The notes below the pieces were generated by a model. It had not been told where the DNA came from and ran no database searches. It saw nothing but the letters and a program-made list of their open reading frames with translations. A stretch of 64,000 bases of DNA. It comes from Tenggerimyces flavus (GTDB lineage: Bacteria > Actinomycetota > Actinomycetes > Propionibacteriales > Actinopolymorphaceae). Shown here piece by piece: positions 23,865-33,074 of this stretch (the stretch's first letter is position 1; every line of letters starts with the position of its first letter). The DNA lies in contig NZ_JAFBCM010000001.1 of the NCBI RefSeq assembly GCF_016907715.1, positions 1,488,001 to 1,552,000 of the forward strand. The letters are read 5' to 3'. The position numbers and the translations under genes are program-made.

Positions 23865-24368
23865 GTGACCACACGCACGGACATCCCCAGCACAACCACC
23901 GAAGCCGACTTCCGATCGACCTTCCGGCAGTTCGCCGCCGGCGTCGTTGTCATCACCGCCGACGCGGGTGCCGGGCCGGTGGGATTCACCGCGACCTCGC
24001 TCGCCTCGGTGTCGCTCCGCCCACCGCTGGTGTCGTTCGCGTTGTCCACCACGGCCTCGAGCTGGCCGACGATCGCGGAGACCGGCGGCATAGTCATCAA
24101 CTTCCTGGACGCCACCCAGCACTGGATCGCCACCCAGTTCGCGACGAGCGGGATTGACCGGTTCGCCGCGCCGGTCAGCTGGTTCCGGCTGGGCACCGGC
24201 GAGCCCGTGCTCGACGGAACGCCCGGCCATCTGCGCGGCGAGGTCGAACACCGCCACACCGTAGGCGACCACCAACTCGTCATCGCCCGCGTGACGCACA
24301 CGGCCGTCAACCCGCACGCGCCGCTCGTCTACCACGACGGCTCGTACGGGACCGTCCGCCGGCACTAG
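23865..24368 (+). CDS. Flavin reductase domain protein
   Basis: A 167-residue protein of the FMN-binding split-barrel flavin reductase family: FRSTFRQFAAGVVVITADAG, GFTATSLASVSLRPPLVSFA, VINFLDATQHW and a final HAPLVYHDGSYGTVR. It supplies reduced FMN to a partner monooxygenase. GTG 23865 is preferred over 23859 because GGAGG ends at 23859, giving normal spacing. The monooxygenase follows 40 bp later, so these two are probably a two-component system. Confidence 0.9.
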   Translation: MTTRTDIPSTTTEADFRSTFRQFAAGVVVITADAGAGPVGFTATSLASVSLRPPLVSFALSTTASSWPTIAETGGIVINFLDATQHWIATQFATSGIDRFAAPVSWFRLGTGEPVLDGTPGHLRGEVEHRHTVGDHQLVIARVTHTAVNPHAPLVYHDGSYGTVRRH

Positions 24369-24408
24369 GCACGCGAAACCCTCAACGTCACAAGCAAGGA
24401 AGACTCTC

Positions 24409-25785
24409 GTGACACAACGACAGCTCAAGCTCGGCGCCGTGCTCTTTGGCGTCGGAGGACCCGGCCAGCACGACGTCTGGAAGCACCCCGAGATCCCGGG
24501 CGACGCCAGCATCGACATCCAGTGGTACATCGAACTCGCCCGCCGGGCAGAGGCGGCGAAGTTCGACCTGATCTTCATCGTGGACAGCCAGTTCATCACC
24601 CCGGACTCGCCGCCGCACTACCTCAACCGACTCGAGCCGCTCACCCTGCTCTCCGCGGTCGCGGTGTCCACTACCCACATCGGGCTGGTCGGCACGCTCA
24701 CGACGTCGTACAACACCCCGTTCAACCTGGCTCGCCGGCTCGCCTCGCTCGACCTCATCAGCAAGGGCCGTGCCGGGTGGAACGTCGTCGCCACCGGCGA
24801 CGGAGGAACGGCCGGCAACTACAGCCGAGACGAGCACTACGACTACGAGACCAGGTACGGGCGCGCGCTGGAGTCCGTACGCGTCTGCCAAGGATTGTGG
24901 GACTCCTACGAGGACGACGCGTTCCCGCGCGATCTCGCGACCGGCGTGTTCGTCGACCCGAGCAAGCAGCACCAGCTGAACCACCAGGGCGAGTACTTCT
25001 CGGTCGTCGGTCCGCTGAACATCTCGCGCTCCCCACAGGGCCAGCCGGTGATCTTCCAGGCCGGCGACTCCGACGAGGGACGCGACCTCGGCGCCACCAT
25101 CGGCGAGGGCATCTTCACCCATGCTCCGACGCTGGAGGCCGGCCAGGCGTTCTACCGCGACATCAAGAGCCGCGCGGCGGCGAAGGGCCGCAACCCCGAC
25201 CACATCGTGGTCATGCCCGGCATCACGCCGATCCTCGCCGAGACCGACGAAGAGGCCCAGGCGATCGAGGAGAACGCTCGCCTCAAGAAGGACTTCGGCA
25301 AGACGCTCGCGCAGTTCGGCCGCCCATTTGGCTGGCACGACTTCACCCAGTACGACCTCGACGCGCCGTTCCCCGACCTCGGTGATCTCGGTGACCACAG
25401 CTTCAAGACCCAAGCCGACAAGATCAAGGCGGTAGCGAAGGAGAACGGGTACACGCTCCGCCAGACCGTCGAGCACTTCAGCCAGAGCCGGCGCCCACCG
25501 TTCGTCGGGTCGCCGCTCACGGTGGCGAACAAGATCCAGGAGTGGTTCGAGGGGCGAGCGCTGGACGGCCTGAACGTGCACGTGACCGTGCCCAGCGAAC
25601 TCGCGAAGTTCACCGACCAGGTGCTGCCGATCCTGCGGGAGCGCGGTGTCGTCCGCAGCGAGTACGAGGCCGACACGTTGCGCGGCAACCTCGGCATCCC
25701 GATCCCGGAGAACGTGCACACCGCCGCCCGCAACGCGGCACAGACCGTACCCGCACCCGAGCTGGATCGTTCCGGCGCGCGCTGA
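24409..25785 (+). CDS. FMN-dependent monooxygenase, NtaA/SnaA/DszA family
   Basis: A 458-residue bacterial-luciferase-like monooxygenase. The opening LKLGAVLFGVGGPGQHDVWK, the RAEAAKFDLIFIVDSQF segment, GRAGWNVVATGDGGTAGNYSRDEHYDY-type block (about residues 122-150), and PVIFQAGDSDEGRDLGA are family signatures. Members use FMNH2 from a separate reductase to oxidise organosulfur compounds, chelators or heterocycles. GTG start. With the reductase before it and an oligopeptide-type ABC transporter and a hydrolase after it, the cluster probably imports and breaks down one organic compound, most likely for sulfur; the substrate is inferred only in broad terms. Confidence 0.9.
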   Translation: MTQRQLKLGAVLFGVGGPGQHDVWKHPEIPGDASIDIQWYIELARRAEAAKFDLIFIVDSQFITPDSPPHYLNRLEPLTLLSAVAVSTTHIGLVGTLTTSYNTPFNLARRLASLDLISKGRAGWNVVATGDGGTAGNYSRDEHYDYETRYGRALESVRVCQGLWDSYEDDAFPRDLATGVFVDPSKQHQLNHQGEYFSVVGPLNISRSPQGQPVIFQAGDSDEGRDLGATIGEGIFTHAPTLEAGQAFYRDIKSRAAAKGRNPDHIVVMPGITPILAETDEEAQAIEENARLKKDFGKTLAQFGRPFGWHDFTQYDLDAPFPDLGDLGDHSFKTQADKIKAVAKENGYTLRQTVEHFSQSRRPPFVGSPLTVANKIQEWFEGRALDGLNVHVTVPSELAKFTDQVLPILRERGVVRSEYEADTLRGNLGIPIPENVHTAARNAAQTVPAPELDRSGAR

Positions 25786-25810
25786 ATCCCCCTGAGTAGT
25801 TGGAGAAATC

Positions 25811-27364
25811 ATGGCAACATCGCGCACCGGGCCCAAGCTCGTCGCTGCGTTCGTGATCCTCGCGGCCCTCGTCCTCGCGGGCTGCGGGGGCAATGGTGGC
25901 GGGGCGAGCGCGAGCTCCGGCGGGACCTCGACGCTCAAGTGGGGCTCCAGCCTGCCGACGTCCTGGGACCCGGTCACCTCGAGTACCGGCAACGACATCA
26001 ACACGATCAGCCTCGTCTACGCATCGCTCACCCAGCTCGACCAGGAGGGCAACGCGAAGCCCGGCCTCGCCGAGTCGTGGAAGTACAACGCCGACGGCAC
26101 CGCGGTGACGTTCACCTTGCGTCCCGACCTGAAGTTCTCCGACGACACACCGCTGGACGCGGAGGCTGTCAAGGCCAGCTTGCTCCGAGGCAAGACGCAG
26201 GAGAACTCGCTGCTCAAGGACCAGCTCGCGACGATCAAGAACATCACGGTCGAGAGCCCGACAGAGGTCACGTTGCACCTCGTCCAGCCCGACTACCAGG
26301 TGCCGAACCTGCTCGCGGGCAAGACCGGCTCCATCGTCAGCCCGACCGCGGTCAAGGCGGACGTGGACGCGATCCCGACCAAGCCCGTGGGTGCCGGGCC
26401 GTTCAAGTTCGAGAGCTTCGTGCCCGAGTCGCACGCCATCCTGGTGAAGAATCCCACGTACTGGCAGGCGAACGACGTTCACATCGACCGGTTCGAGCTC
26501 AGCACCGGCACCGACTCGGCGACCGTGATCCAGGCGGTACAGACCGGCGCGCTCGACGTGGCCTCCATCAGCGGCGACCAGATCGAGCAGGCGAAGGCCG
26601 CCGGCCTGCAGATCGACGTCATCGACACACTCGGCGTCAGCCAGGTCGACGTGCACAACGGGAAGGAGCCGCTCACCGACCCGAAGGTGGTCGAGGCGCT
26701 CAAGTACGCGATCGACCGCAAGGAGCTCATCGACGTTCTGAACAAGGGCATCGGCGATGTCGCGTACCAGCCGTTCCCCAAGGGCTATGTCGCGTACAAC
26801 CCCGAGCTCGACGGCATCTTCGCGTACAACCCGACGAAGGCGAAGCAGCTCCTCGCCGACGCCGGCTACGCGCCCGGCGAGCTGAAGATCCAGGTCACGG
26901 TGAACTCCTCCGGAGAGAGCCGCGCCGAGCTCGTCCAGGACCAGCTCAAGCGCGTCGGCGTCGAGTCCACGATCAAGCTCGTGCCGCCAGGCTCGTCGAC
27001 CTGGCAGAAGGAGGTCTACCTCGGCCGCAACGCGCAGTTCGCGCTGGACGGAACGGTCGGCCGCGAGTCGCCGGTGCAGAACCTGACCGTCGTGTACGGC
27101 CCGCAGGGCTTGATGAACGTCAGCCGTACGGCCTCGAAGGAGTTCCTCGCCGCGCTCGACAAGGTGCGCAACACCCCGCTCGACGATCCCGCCTATCCGA
27201 AGATTCTCCAGGAGGCCGTGAAGATCGGCGTCCTCCAGTCTCCGAGCTTCTCGCTGAGCACCTCGCCGCGGATCGTCGTGCGCAACCCGAAGATCTCACC
27301 GCTCCCGCACTACCTCTCGCAGTTCCGCTGGGAGGGGGTGAAGGTCTCATCGCCGTCGAAGTAG
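25811..27364 (+). CDS. ABC transporter solute-binding lipoprotein, family 5
   Basis: A 517-residue lipoprotein with lipobox LVLAGC (Cys25) followed by a Gly/Ser-rich tether. The SBP_bac_5 hallmarks are present: SLPTSWDPVTSSTGN, LAESWKYNADGTAVTFTLRPDLKFSD (two segments), a KPVGAGPFKFES block and LKYAIDRKELIDVL. This family binds peptides, nickel or other small organic molecules outside the membrane for DppBCDF-type importers. It sits 25 bp after the monooxygenase gene and is followed without a gap by the two permeases and two ATPases of the same system. Confidence 0.9.
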   Translation: MATSRTGPKLVAAFVILAALVLAGCGGNGGGASASSGGTSTLKWGSSLPTSWDPVTSSTGNDINTISLVYASLTQLDQEGNAKPGLAESWKYNADGTAVTFTLRPDLKFSDDTPLDAEAVKASLLRGKTQENSLLKDQLATIKNITVESPTEVTLHLVQPDYQVPNLLAGKTGSIVSPTAVKADVDAIPTKPVGAGPFKFESFVPESHAILVKNPTYWQANDVHIDRFELSTGTDSATVIQAVQTGALDVASISGDQIEQAKAAGLQIDVIDTLGVSQVDVHNGKEPLTDPKVVEALKYAIDRKELIDVLNKGIGDVAYQPFPKGYVAYNPELDGIFAYNPTKAKQLLADAGYAPGELKIQVTVNSSGESRAELVQDQLKRVGVESTIKLVPPGSSTWQKEVYLGRNAQFALDGTVGRESPVQNLTVVYGPQGLMNVSRTASKEFLAALDKVRNTPLDDPAYPKILQEAVKIGVLQSPSFSLSTSPRIVVRNPKISPLPHYLSQFRWEGVKVSSPSK

Positions 27365-28362
27365 CGCTGGCGCCGGCCGGCAGCGGGACCAGGGCGTACC
27401 ACGGTGCCCTGGGCCTGCTCCGCTGGCTGGGACGGACCGTCGCCGTCGTCGTGCCGGTGTTCGTGTTCGCCACGTTCATCACGTACGCGCTTGGCGCGGT
27501 CAGCGACCTCAGCCCGGCCGGGCTGCTGCTCGGCGACGCGGCCACGCCCGAGGCCGTCGCCAAGGTCGACGCGCAGTTCGGGCTCGACCGGCCGGTCGTG
27601 GTGCAGTACCTCGACTGGCTGGGCGGGATCCTGCGTGGTGACCTCGGGGTGTCGTGGTTCAACAGCATCAGCGTCACCGACCAGATCTTCCAGCGGCTCG
27701 AGATCAGCGCGTCGGTGGCCGGCCTCGCGCTGCTGATCGGCGTGGTGTTCGGCACCCTGCTCGGCGTCCTCGCCGCGATCTTCCAGGGCAGCTGGTTCGA
27801 CCGTACGGTGACGGCGTTCTGCACGGTGATCTCGACGCTGCCCGCGTTCGTGATGGCGATCGGGCTGATCGTGGTGTTCTGCATCCTGATCCCGCTCGTA
27901 CCGTCGGCGGGGTACGTGTCGCCGTCGGTCTCCGTCAGCCAGTGGCTCTCGCTGATCGTGCTGCCGGCGACCGCGCTCAGCCTGGACACGGTCTCCGACC
28001 TCGCGCGGCAGCTGCGCACGGGCCTGGTCTCGGCGTACCAGGAGAACTACGTGGTCGGCGCCGTCGTGCGTGGGCTCAGCCGGCGCCGCGTGCTGTTCGT
28101 CCACGTGCTCCGCAACGGCGCGGGACCGGCGGTCACGATCCTCGGCATGCGCGTCCCGTCGCTGCTCGGAGGCGCGGTCGTGACCGAGAGCATCTTCGGC
28201 ATGGCGGGCTACGGCCGGTTCGCCGCCGAGGGTGCGCTGCGCGGCGATGTTCCTGTCGTACAGGGGACTCTGGTCGTCGCAGTCGTGCTCGTGCTGGGGT
28301 TCAACCTGCTTGTCAACACGGCCTTGCTTCGGCTGCGACCGGCCGCGCTGAGGGGGACCTGA
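27349..28362 (+). CDS. ABC transporter permease, DppB type (non-canonical start)
   Basis: About 338 residues with six membrane helices: VAVVVPVFVFATFITYALG first, the family segment PEAVAKVDAQFGLDRPVVVQYLDWL, and the EAA-like loop QENYVVGAVVRGLSRRRVLFVHVLRNG. No ATG, GTG or TTG precedes the first helix in frame; the first in-frame GTG (27451) lies inside it. A strong GGAGGGGG at 27331-27338 points to an ATC at 27349 (or CTC at 27346) as the start, overlapping the SBP gene by 16 bp. The start is therefore an inference; the rest is secure. Confidence 0.85.
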   Translation: MAVEVALAPAGSGTRAYHGALGLLRWLGRTVAVVVPVFVFATFITYALGAVSDLSPAGLLLGDAATPEAVAKVDAQFGLDRPVVVQYLDWLGGILRGDLGVSWFNSISVTDQIFQRLEISASVAGLALLIGVVFGTLLGVLAAIFQGSWFDRTVTAFCTVISTLPAFVMAIGLIVVFCILIPLVPSAGYVSPSVSVSQWLSLIVLPATALSLDTVSDLARQLRTGLVSAYQENYVVGAVVRGLSRRRVLFVHVLRNGAGPAVTILGMRVPSLLGGAVVTESIFGMAGYGRFAAEGALRGDVPVVQGTLVVAVVLVLGFNLLVNTALLRLRPAALRGT

Positions 28363-28364
28363 CC

Positions 28365-29216
28365 ATGGTGCGTGCGGTGCTCAGGCTCCCGCTCGGACGT
28401 GTCTGCCTGGGGGTGCTCGCGGTCGTCGCGCTGCTCGCGATCCTCGGGCCGGTGATCGCGCCGTACGACCCCATTGCCCAAGACCTGAAGGCGATTCTGC
28501 AAGGTCCGTCGGCACAGCACTGGCTCGGAACGGACAACCTCGGGCGCGATCTACTGAGCCGGCTGCTCGCCGGCTCCACCCTGTCGATCGTCGCGGCGAT
28601 CGAGGCGGTGGCTCTCGGCCTCGTCCTCGGCGTGGTCCCGGGCCTGCTCTCGGTCTATCTCGGGCGGACGTTCGAGTGGATCACGCTTCGGCTGATGGAC
28701 AGCTTCATCACGCTGCCGTTCCTGGTGTTCGCGATCGCGATGACCGCGTTGCTGGGCAACGGCCTGCACCAGGCGATGCTCGCCGTCGGGATCCTGGTCT
28801 CGCCAGGCTTCTACCGGGTGACTCGAGCCGCCGCGTTGCCAGTCGCGAGCTCGCAGTACGTCGAGGCGGCGCGGCTCGTCGGCGCGTCGTCGGCGTTCCT
28901 GCTGCGCCGGCACGTGTGGCCGAAGGTCGCGCCGGCGATCGCCGTGGCGACGGCGAACATGTTGGGTGGAGGCCTGGTGATCGTGTCTTCGCTGACGTTC
29001 CTCGGCATCGGCATCCGGCCGCCGGAACCCACCTGGGGCGGGATGCTCGCGACCGACCTGCAGTACCTGTTCCAGCGACCGTACGGCCCGTTCATCCCCG
29101 CGTTCCTCATCATGGTCACGGTCGGCGCGTTCAACGGGCTCGCCGACGCCCTGCGGGATGTCTCCGGGCAGTCCGGTCGCGCCATGCTCGCGAAGCGGGA
29201 GCGCAGCCATGCCTGA
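28365..29216 (+). CDS. ABC transporter permease, DppC type
   Basis: A 283-residue inner-membrane permease. It opens with a hydrophobic helix (LGVLAVVALLAILGPVIAPYDP), has the DppC-type HWLGTDNLGRDLLSRLLAGS motif near residues 52-72, and the cytoplasmic EAA loop SQYVEAARLVGASSAFLLRRHVWP that docks to the ATPases. ATG lies 2 bp after the DppB stop. Partner of the adjacent DppB-like protein in one heterodimeric importer. Confidence 0.92.
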   Translation: MVRAVLRLPLGRVCLGVLAVVALLAILGPVIAPYDPIAQDLKAILQGPSAQHWLGTDNLGRDLLSRLLAGSTLSIVAAIEAVALGLVLGVVPGLLSVYLGRTFEWITLRLMDSFITLPFLVFAIAMTALLGNGLHQAMLAVGILVSPGFYRVTRAAALPVASSQYVEAARLVGASSAFLLRRHVWPKVAPAIAVATANMLGGGLVIVSSLTFLGIGIRPPEPTWGGMLATDLQYLFQRPYGPFIPAFLIMVTVGAFNGLADALRDVSGQSGRAMLAKRERSHA

Positions 29217-30027
29217 CACCTTGCTGTCCGTCCGCGACCTGTCCGTTTCGGCGGGCGACGCCCAGGTCGTCCGCGAGGTGTCCTTCGAGCTGGAGCGGGG
29301 AGGAACGCTCGGCATCGTGGGGGAGTCGGGCAGCGGCAAGTCGCTGACCTGCCGTTCGATCCTCGGCATCCTGCCGCCGGGCTGCGAGCTCGGGACGTCG
29401 GCCGCGATCACGTTCGACGGCGTCGAGCTGCACACGCTCGACTACGAGAGCTGGCTGCCGTACCGGGGGAATCGCATCTCCGCGGTGTTCCAGGATCCCG
29501 GTTCGTACCTCAACCCCTCCATCGCCGTGGGCCGGCAGCTGACCGAGGTGCTGCGCGTCAAGTCGAGGTTGACGCGACGCGACGCGCGGGAACGGGCGGT
29601 CGACCTGCTCACGCAGATGGGGCTCCGCGATCCCGCGCGCGTCTTCAAGCAGTACCCGTTCGAGCTGTCCGGCGGCATGCTGCAACGCGTTCTCATCGCG
29701 ATCGCCATCTCCGGCGAACCCGACCTGTTGATCGCCGACGAGGCGACGACAGCGCTCGACGTGACGGTGCAGGCCGAGGTGCTCGACCTGCTCGCGGAGC
29801 TGCGCGAACGGATCGGGCTGGCGCTCGTTCTCGTCTCGCACGACCTCGCGGTGATCTCCCAGGTCTGCGACAACGTCGTGGTGATGCGCGCCGGCGAGAT
29901 CGTCGAACGCGGCACGACCGCGGACGTGCTGCGCCAGCCTCGGCACGAGTACACCAAGGCGCTCATCGAGAGTCATTCCCGGTACGGCATCGAGAAGCTC
30001 CGGGCAGGGGAGGCCGTCCGTGTCTGA
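29209..30027 (+). CDS. ABC transporter ATP-binding protein, DppD type
   Basis: A 272-residue ATPase. Walker A is GESGSGKS (near 38-45), the Q-loop VFQDPGSYLNPS, the signature LSGGMLQRVLIA (with Met in place of the usual Gln), Walker B DLLIADEATTALD and the H-loop LVLVSHDLAV. It lacks the long C-terminal oligopeptide/Fe-S extension: it ends EYTKALIESHSRYG and a short tail. It overlaps the permease gene by 8 bp and is followed by its DppF-type partner with another 8-bp overlap. Confidence 0.92.
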   Translation: MPDTLLSVRDLSVSAGDAQVVREVSFELERGGTLGIVGESGSGKSLTCRSILGILPPGCELGTSAAITFDGVELHTLDYESWLPYRGNRISAVFQDPGSYLNPSIAVGRQLTEVLRVKSRLTRRDARERAVDLLTQMGLRDPARVFKQYPFELSGGMLQRVLIAIAISGEPDLLIADEATTALDVTVQAEVLDLLAELRERIGLALVLVSHDLAVISQVCDNVVVMRAGEIVERGTTADVLRQPRHEYTKALIESHSRYGIEKLRAGEAVRV

Positions 30028-30850
30028 ACCCCTGTTGGACGTGACCGACCTCGCGGTGTCGTTGGGCCGTGGCCGCGCGCGCCGGGAGATCCTGCACGGC
30101 GTCCCGCTCCAGGTCGGCGCCGGCGAGATCGTCGGGCTGATCGGCGAGACCGGCTCGGGCAAGACGACGCTGGCCCGTACGGTGCTCGGACTCAACCGCG
30201 TCGACCGCGGCTCGGCCTCCGTCCTCGGCACGGACGTCACGCGCCTGCGCGGCTCGCGGCTCCGGGACTTCCGGCGGCGCGGAACCGTGCAATACGTGTT
30301 CCAGGATCCCCTGCAGAGCCTCGATCCCGACGTCCTGGTCGCCGACTCGATCGGCGAGGGTCTGGTCGCGCGCGGCGGCTACCCGCGGGCCGACGTCGCG
30401 GCCCTCGTTTCGGCCGCGCTGGATCTCGTCGCCTTGCCGACTGCGTTGGGAGCACGGCTTCCGGGTGAACTGTCCGGTGGCCAACGGCAGCGCGTCGCGA
30501 TCGCGCGGGCGATGGTGCTCGAGCCGCGGCTGCTGCTGTGCGACGAGCCGGTCAGCGCGCTGGACGCGACCAACCGGATCCAGATCCTCGAGCTGCTCAC
30601 CGCGCTGCGGCGCGACGGCGGGCTCGGGATGCTGTTCATCTCGCACGATCTCGGCTCGGTGGCCGGCATCACCGACCGCATCGCGGTCCTGTACCGCGGC
30701 GAGGTCGTCGAGTCCGGGCCGACCGCACAGGTCCTCAACGAGCCCACCCATCCGTACACCCGCTTGCTGATCGGGTCGGCGCCGACGTTGAACGGTGCCG
30801 GGCTCGGTCGATCCGAACGGCAACGCCTGCGCGCGTTGCTCGATGCCTGA
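30020..30850 (+). CDS. ABC transporter ATP-binding protein, DppF type
   Basis: A 276-residue ATPase starting at GTG. Walker A is GETGSGKTT, the Q-loop YVFQDPLQSLDPD, the signature LSGGQRQRVAIARAM, Walker B LLLCDEPVSALD and the switch His in FISHDLGSV; the C-terminus HPYTRLLIGSAP is typical of the DppF group. It completes a five-component importer (SBP, two permeases, two ATPases) and leads into the hydrolase gene 17 bp later. Confidence 0.92.
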   Translation: MSEPLLDVTDLAVSLGRGRARREILHGVPLQVGAGEIVGLIGETGSGKTTLARTVLGLNRVDRGSASVLGTDVTRLRGSRLRDFRRRGTVQYVFQDPLQSLDPDVLVADSIGEGLVARGGYPRADVAALVSAALDLVALPTALGARLPGELSGGQRQRVAIARAMVLEPRLLLCDEPVSALDATNRIQILELLTALRRDGGLGMLFISHDLGSVAGITDRIAVLYRGEVVESGPTAQVLNEPTHPYTRLLIGSAPTLNGAGLGRSERQRLRALLDA

Positions 30851-30867
30851 CGTCTGGAGCTTTGAGC

Positions 30868-31620
30868 ATGTCGACCGAGACCATCGTCCCTCGCGCGGAC
30901 GCGTTGACGTTCCGCGCTCCCGAGGGACTGCTCACCCGCGGCACGGTCGTGGTGATCCCGGGCCGCGGCGAGAGCCCGGCCAGCTACCGCCGGTTCGGCG
31001 CGAGGCTGGCCGCCGACGCGTACGAAGTGCGCGTCGTAGCACGTCCGGAGGGCGACCTCGACGCGTTCGCCGCCACCCTCGGGGACACTACTGCCAGCGC
31101 CCGTCCGCTGGTCGTCGTCGGCTCGGATCTCGGCGCTATCGTGGCCTCGGTGCTCGTCCGTCGGCAGGTGCTGGCCGCCGATGCGCTCGTGCTGGCGGCG
31201 CTGCCGCGCGCGGCTGGAGCGGAGTCCCTGTCATGGGACGACGAGCTGGCGACCCGCTCGTTCTGTCCGACGTACCGGCAAGTGCTCACCGACGACCCCA
31301 CCGTCGAACGCGGCGCCCTGGCAGCGGACGTCCCAGCCGCGCTGCTCGACGAGGCGCTGGCACCGGACAACGAGCTGCCGCACCTGATCCTGACCGGCTC
31401 CTCGGACCCGATCGGCGCCGCAGACCTGCCCGCCTTCGTCCACGCCCTGCCCCGCGTCCAGCACGTCATCGTCAACGGCGCGCACCACGACGTCCTCAAC
31501 GACCTCCAACACCGCTCCGTCGCCGCGGCCGTCGTGACCTTCCTCGAACGGCTCCGCCAACCAGACCCTGCCGACGCCATCATCCGCGTCGCGCACGCCA
31601 CCTGGACGAACGCCGACTGA
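30868..31620 (+). CDS. Alpha/beta-hydrolase fold protein with Asp at the nucleophile elbow
   Basis: A 250-residue alpha/beta-hydrolase-like protein. VVVIPGRGESPASYRRF near residue 27 is the oxyanion region, the nucleophile elbow reads VVVGSDLGAIV, so the family G-x-(S/D)-x-G pattern has Asp rather than Ser in the centre; LILTGSSDPI carries the acid and VNGAHHDVL the catalytic His. Asp nucleophiles occur in haloalkane dehalogenases and epoxide hydrolases, but those keep a Trp after it (DW), which is absent. Last gene of the reductase/monooxygenase/ABC cluster; it may act on the imported compound or its product. Confidence 0.75.
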   Translation: MSTETIVPRADALTFRAPEGLLTRGTVVVIPGRGESPASYRRFGARLAADAYEVRVVARPEGDLDAFAATLGDTTASARPLVVVGSDLGAIVASVLVRRQVLAADALVLAALPRAAGAESLSWDDELATRSFCPTYRQVLTDDPTVERGALAADVPAALLDEALAPDNELPHLILTGSSDPIGAADLPAFVHALPRVQHVIVNGAHHDVLNDLQHRSVAAAVVTFLERLRQPDPADAIIRVAHATWTNAD

Positions 31621-31626
31621 GTCCCG

Positions 31627-32931
31627 CTAGTCGGATCGTTCGCCACGGCCGGCAAGGATGGTTGGGCTCGGAGCGGGTACGGCGAGGGCTCGGGCGGAAC
31701 GGCGGGCCAGCGCTCGCGCCAACCCTGGCACCAATGTGGCCAGTCGCAGCGCCAGAGCGGGTGCGGCTTGGCCTCGACGCAGCCGACGGGCAGCAGCGCG
31801 TTCGATCCGCCGTTGGAGATCCTGCTCACGATCCACTGCTGGCCGGCGCGCGTTCTCCACAGCCGCGGTCGCCGCGTCGAGGTGGGACGGATCGACCTGC
31901 TCGGCACCCTGGGCAGCGAGCAGCGGACTCACGAGGTGGTTGCCGGCTTCGGCGGCGTCGAGGATCGCGTAGTTGATCCCGTTGCCTCCGACCGGGGAGA
32001 TGACGTGCGCGGCGTCCCCGATCAGAAGCAAGCCCGGCTCGGACCAGCGGTCGACCTTGGTGATCCGTACCGGCAGCAAGGACAGCTGGCCGACCTCGAC
32101 CAGCTCGTCCAGGCGGTCGTCCAGCCAGGGGAGTCTGCGTCGCAGCGCGGAGACGACGGGCTCGATGCCTCGTGCGCGCAGCGAAGGGAAGGTGCCGGCC
32201 GGGAGGGTGTAGCCGACTTGCCAGCTGTCGGCCTGCCCGAGCACGGCCAGAATCGTGCCGGGCTCGGCGATGAGCCCGAGTCCTGAGGAGTCCGGGTCAC
32301 CGACGCGTCGTGGCACCGCGTACCAACAGATGTCGAGCTCGGCGCCGAGCTCGGTCGCCGTGATCGAGGACAGCTGGCGGATCTTGGAGTTTCGACCGTC
32401 CGCGCCCACCACCAGATCTGCGCGCAGCCGATGCCGCCGTCCCTGCTTGGCGTACCCGACGCCGACGACCCGGCCATCGGCAACGTCGGGTTCGCGGATC
32501 AAGCTCGACGCCCGCGCCCCGAGCTCGAGCCGGAAGCCGGAGTAGCGGTGAGCCTGGTCGACGATGAACGGAAGGAACCTGCCTTGCGGGACCAGCGCAT
32601 AGAACGGGTACTTCCGGCTGGTGCCGCGGTAGTCGGCGATTCGGTAGGAGCGGTCCGCGGTGCTCCACACGAAGGCGTCCGCCCGGGTGTGCGGTATCGC
32701 CGCCAACAGCGGATCGGACAGTCCGAGTAGATCCAGATAGTCCAGGATCGAAGGAGCGATGCTGTCACCGCGGAACCTTCGATCGAAGTCGTTGTGCGAC
32801 TCCAACAACGTCACCGCGACACCTGCTCTGGCCAGCAGGTAGGAGAGCATCACGCCGGCCGGACCACCCCCGACAACTGCCACCGTGCACCGCGACTCTC
32901 CCTCGGAGGAGTCGAACTCGGATCCCCGCAT
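31627..32931 (-). CDS. FAD-dependent monooxygenase, PHBH-like
   Basis: A 434-residue flavoprotein. FAD motif CTVAVVGGGPAGVMLSYLLA (15-34) with acidic TLLESH, the internal DLVVGADGRNSKIR near 195, and LLLIGDAAHVISPVGGNGIN near 305. It resembles UbiH/PHBH-type and halogenase-related oxygenases; the QGRFLPFIVDQA segment supports the hydroxylase group. Target substrate unknown. The ATG at 32931 precedes MRGSEFDSSEGESR; a shorter start is possible. It is convergent with the hydrolase gene (6-bp gap) and divergent from the DUF4397 gene, with an inverted repeat between them. Confidence 0.85.
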   Translation of the reverse strand: MRGSEFDSSEGESRCTVAVVGGGPAGVMLSYLLARAGVAVTLLESHNDFDRRFRGDSIAPSILDYLDLLGLSDPLLAAIPHTRADAFVWSTADRSYRIADYRGTSRKYPFYALVPQGRFLPFIVDQAHRYSGFRLELGARASSLIREPDVADGRVVGVGYAKQGRRHRLRADLVVGADGRNSKIRQLSSITATELGAELDICWYAVPRRVGDPDSSGLGLIAEPGTILAVLGQADSWQVGYTLPAGTFPSLRARGIEPVVSALRRRLPWLDDRLDELVEVGQLSLLPVRITKVDRWSEPGLLLIGDAAHVISPVGGNGINYAILDAAEAGNHLVSPLLAAQGAEQVDPSHLDAATAAVENARRPAVDREQDLQRRIERAAARRLRRGQAAPALALRLATLVPGLARALARRSARALAVPAPSPTILAGRGERSD

Positions 32932-32990
32932 GCATCGCCATCCCAGGTCGCGGTGCTGGTTTCACTCGACCTTCCGCCGACAGAGCCGTG

Positions 32991-33016
32991 ACGGATGCAC
33001 CTCGCGGTGCATCCGT
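32991..33016. promoter_or_regulatory. Inverted repeat between monooxygenase and DUF4397 genes
   Basis: ACGGATGCAC and GTGCATCCGT are exact inverted copies separated by CTCGCG. It lies 60 bp from each divergent start and could be an operator or a leader hairpin for the DUF4397 transcript. Its half-site CGGATGCA resembles part of the palindrome at 44080-44107, possibly by chance. Confidence 0.5.
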
Positions 33017-33074
33017 TCCGGTCTCTTACCCAGAAGAACGAACGACAGCCGATTCCCATCCTGTGGAGGCTCGT

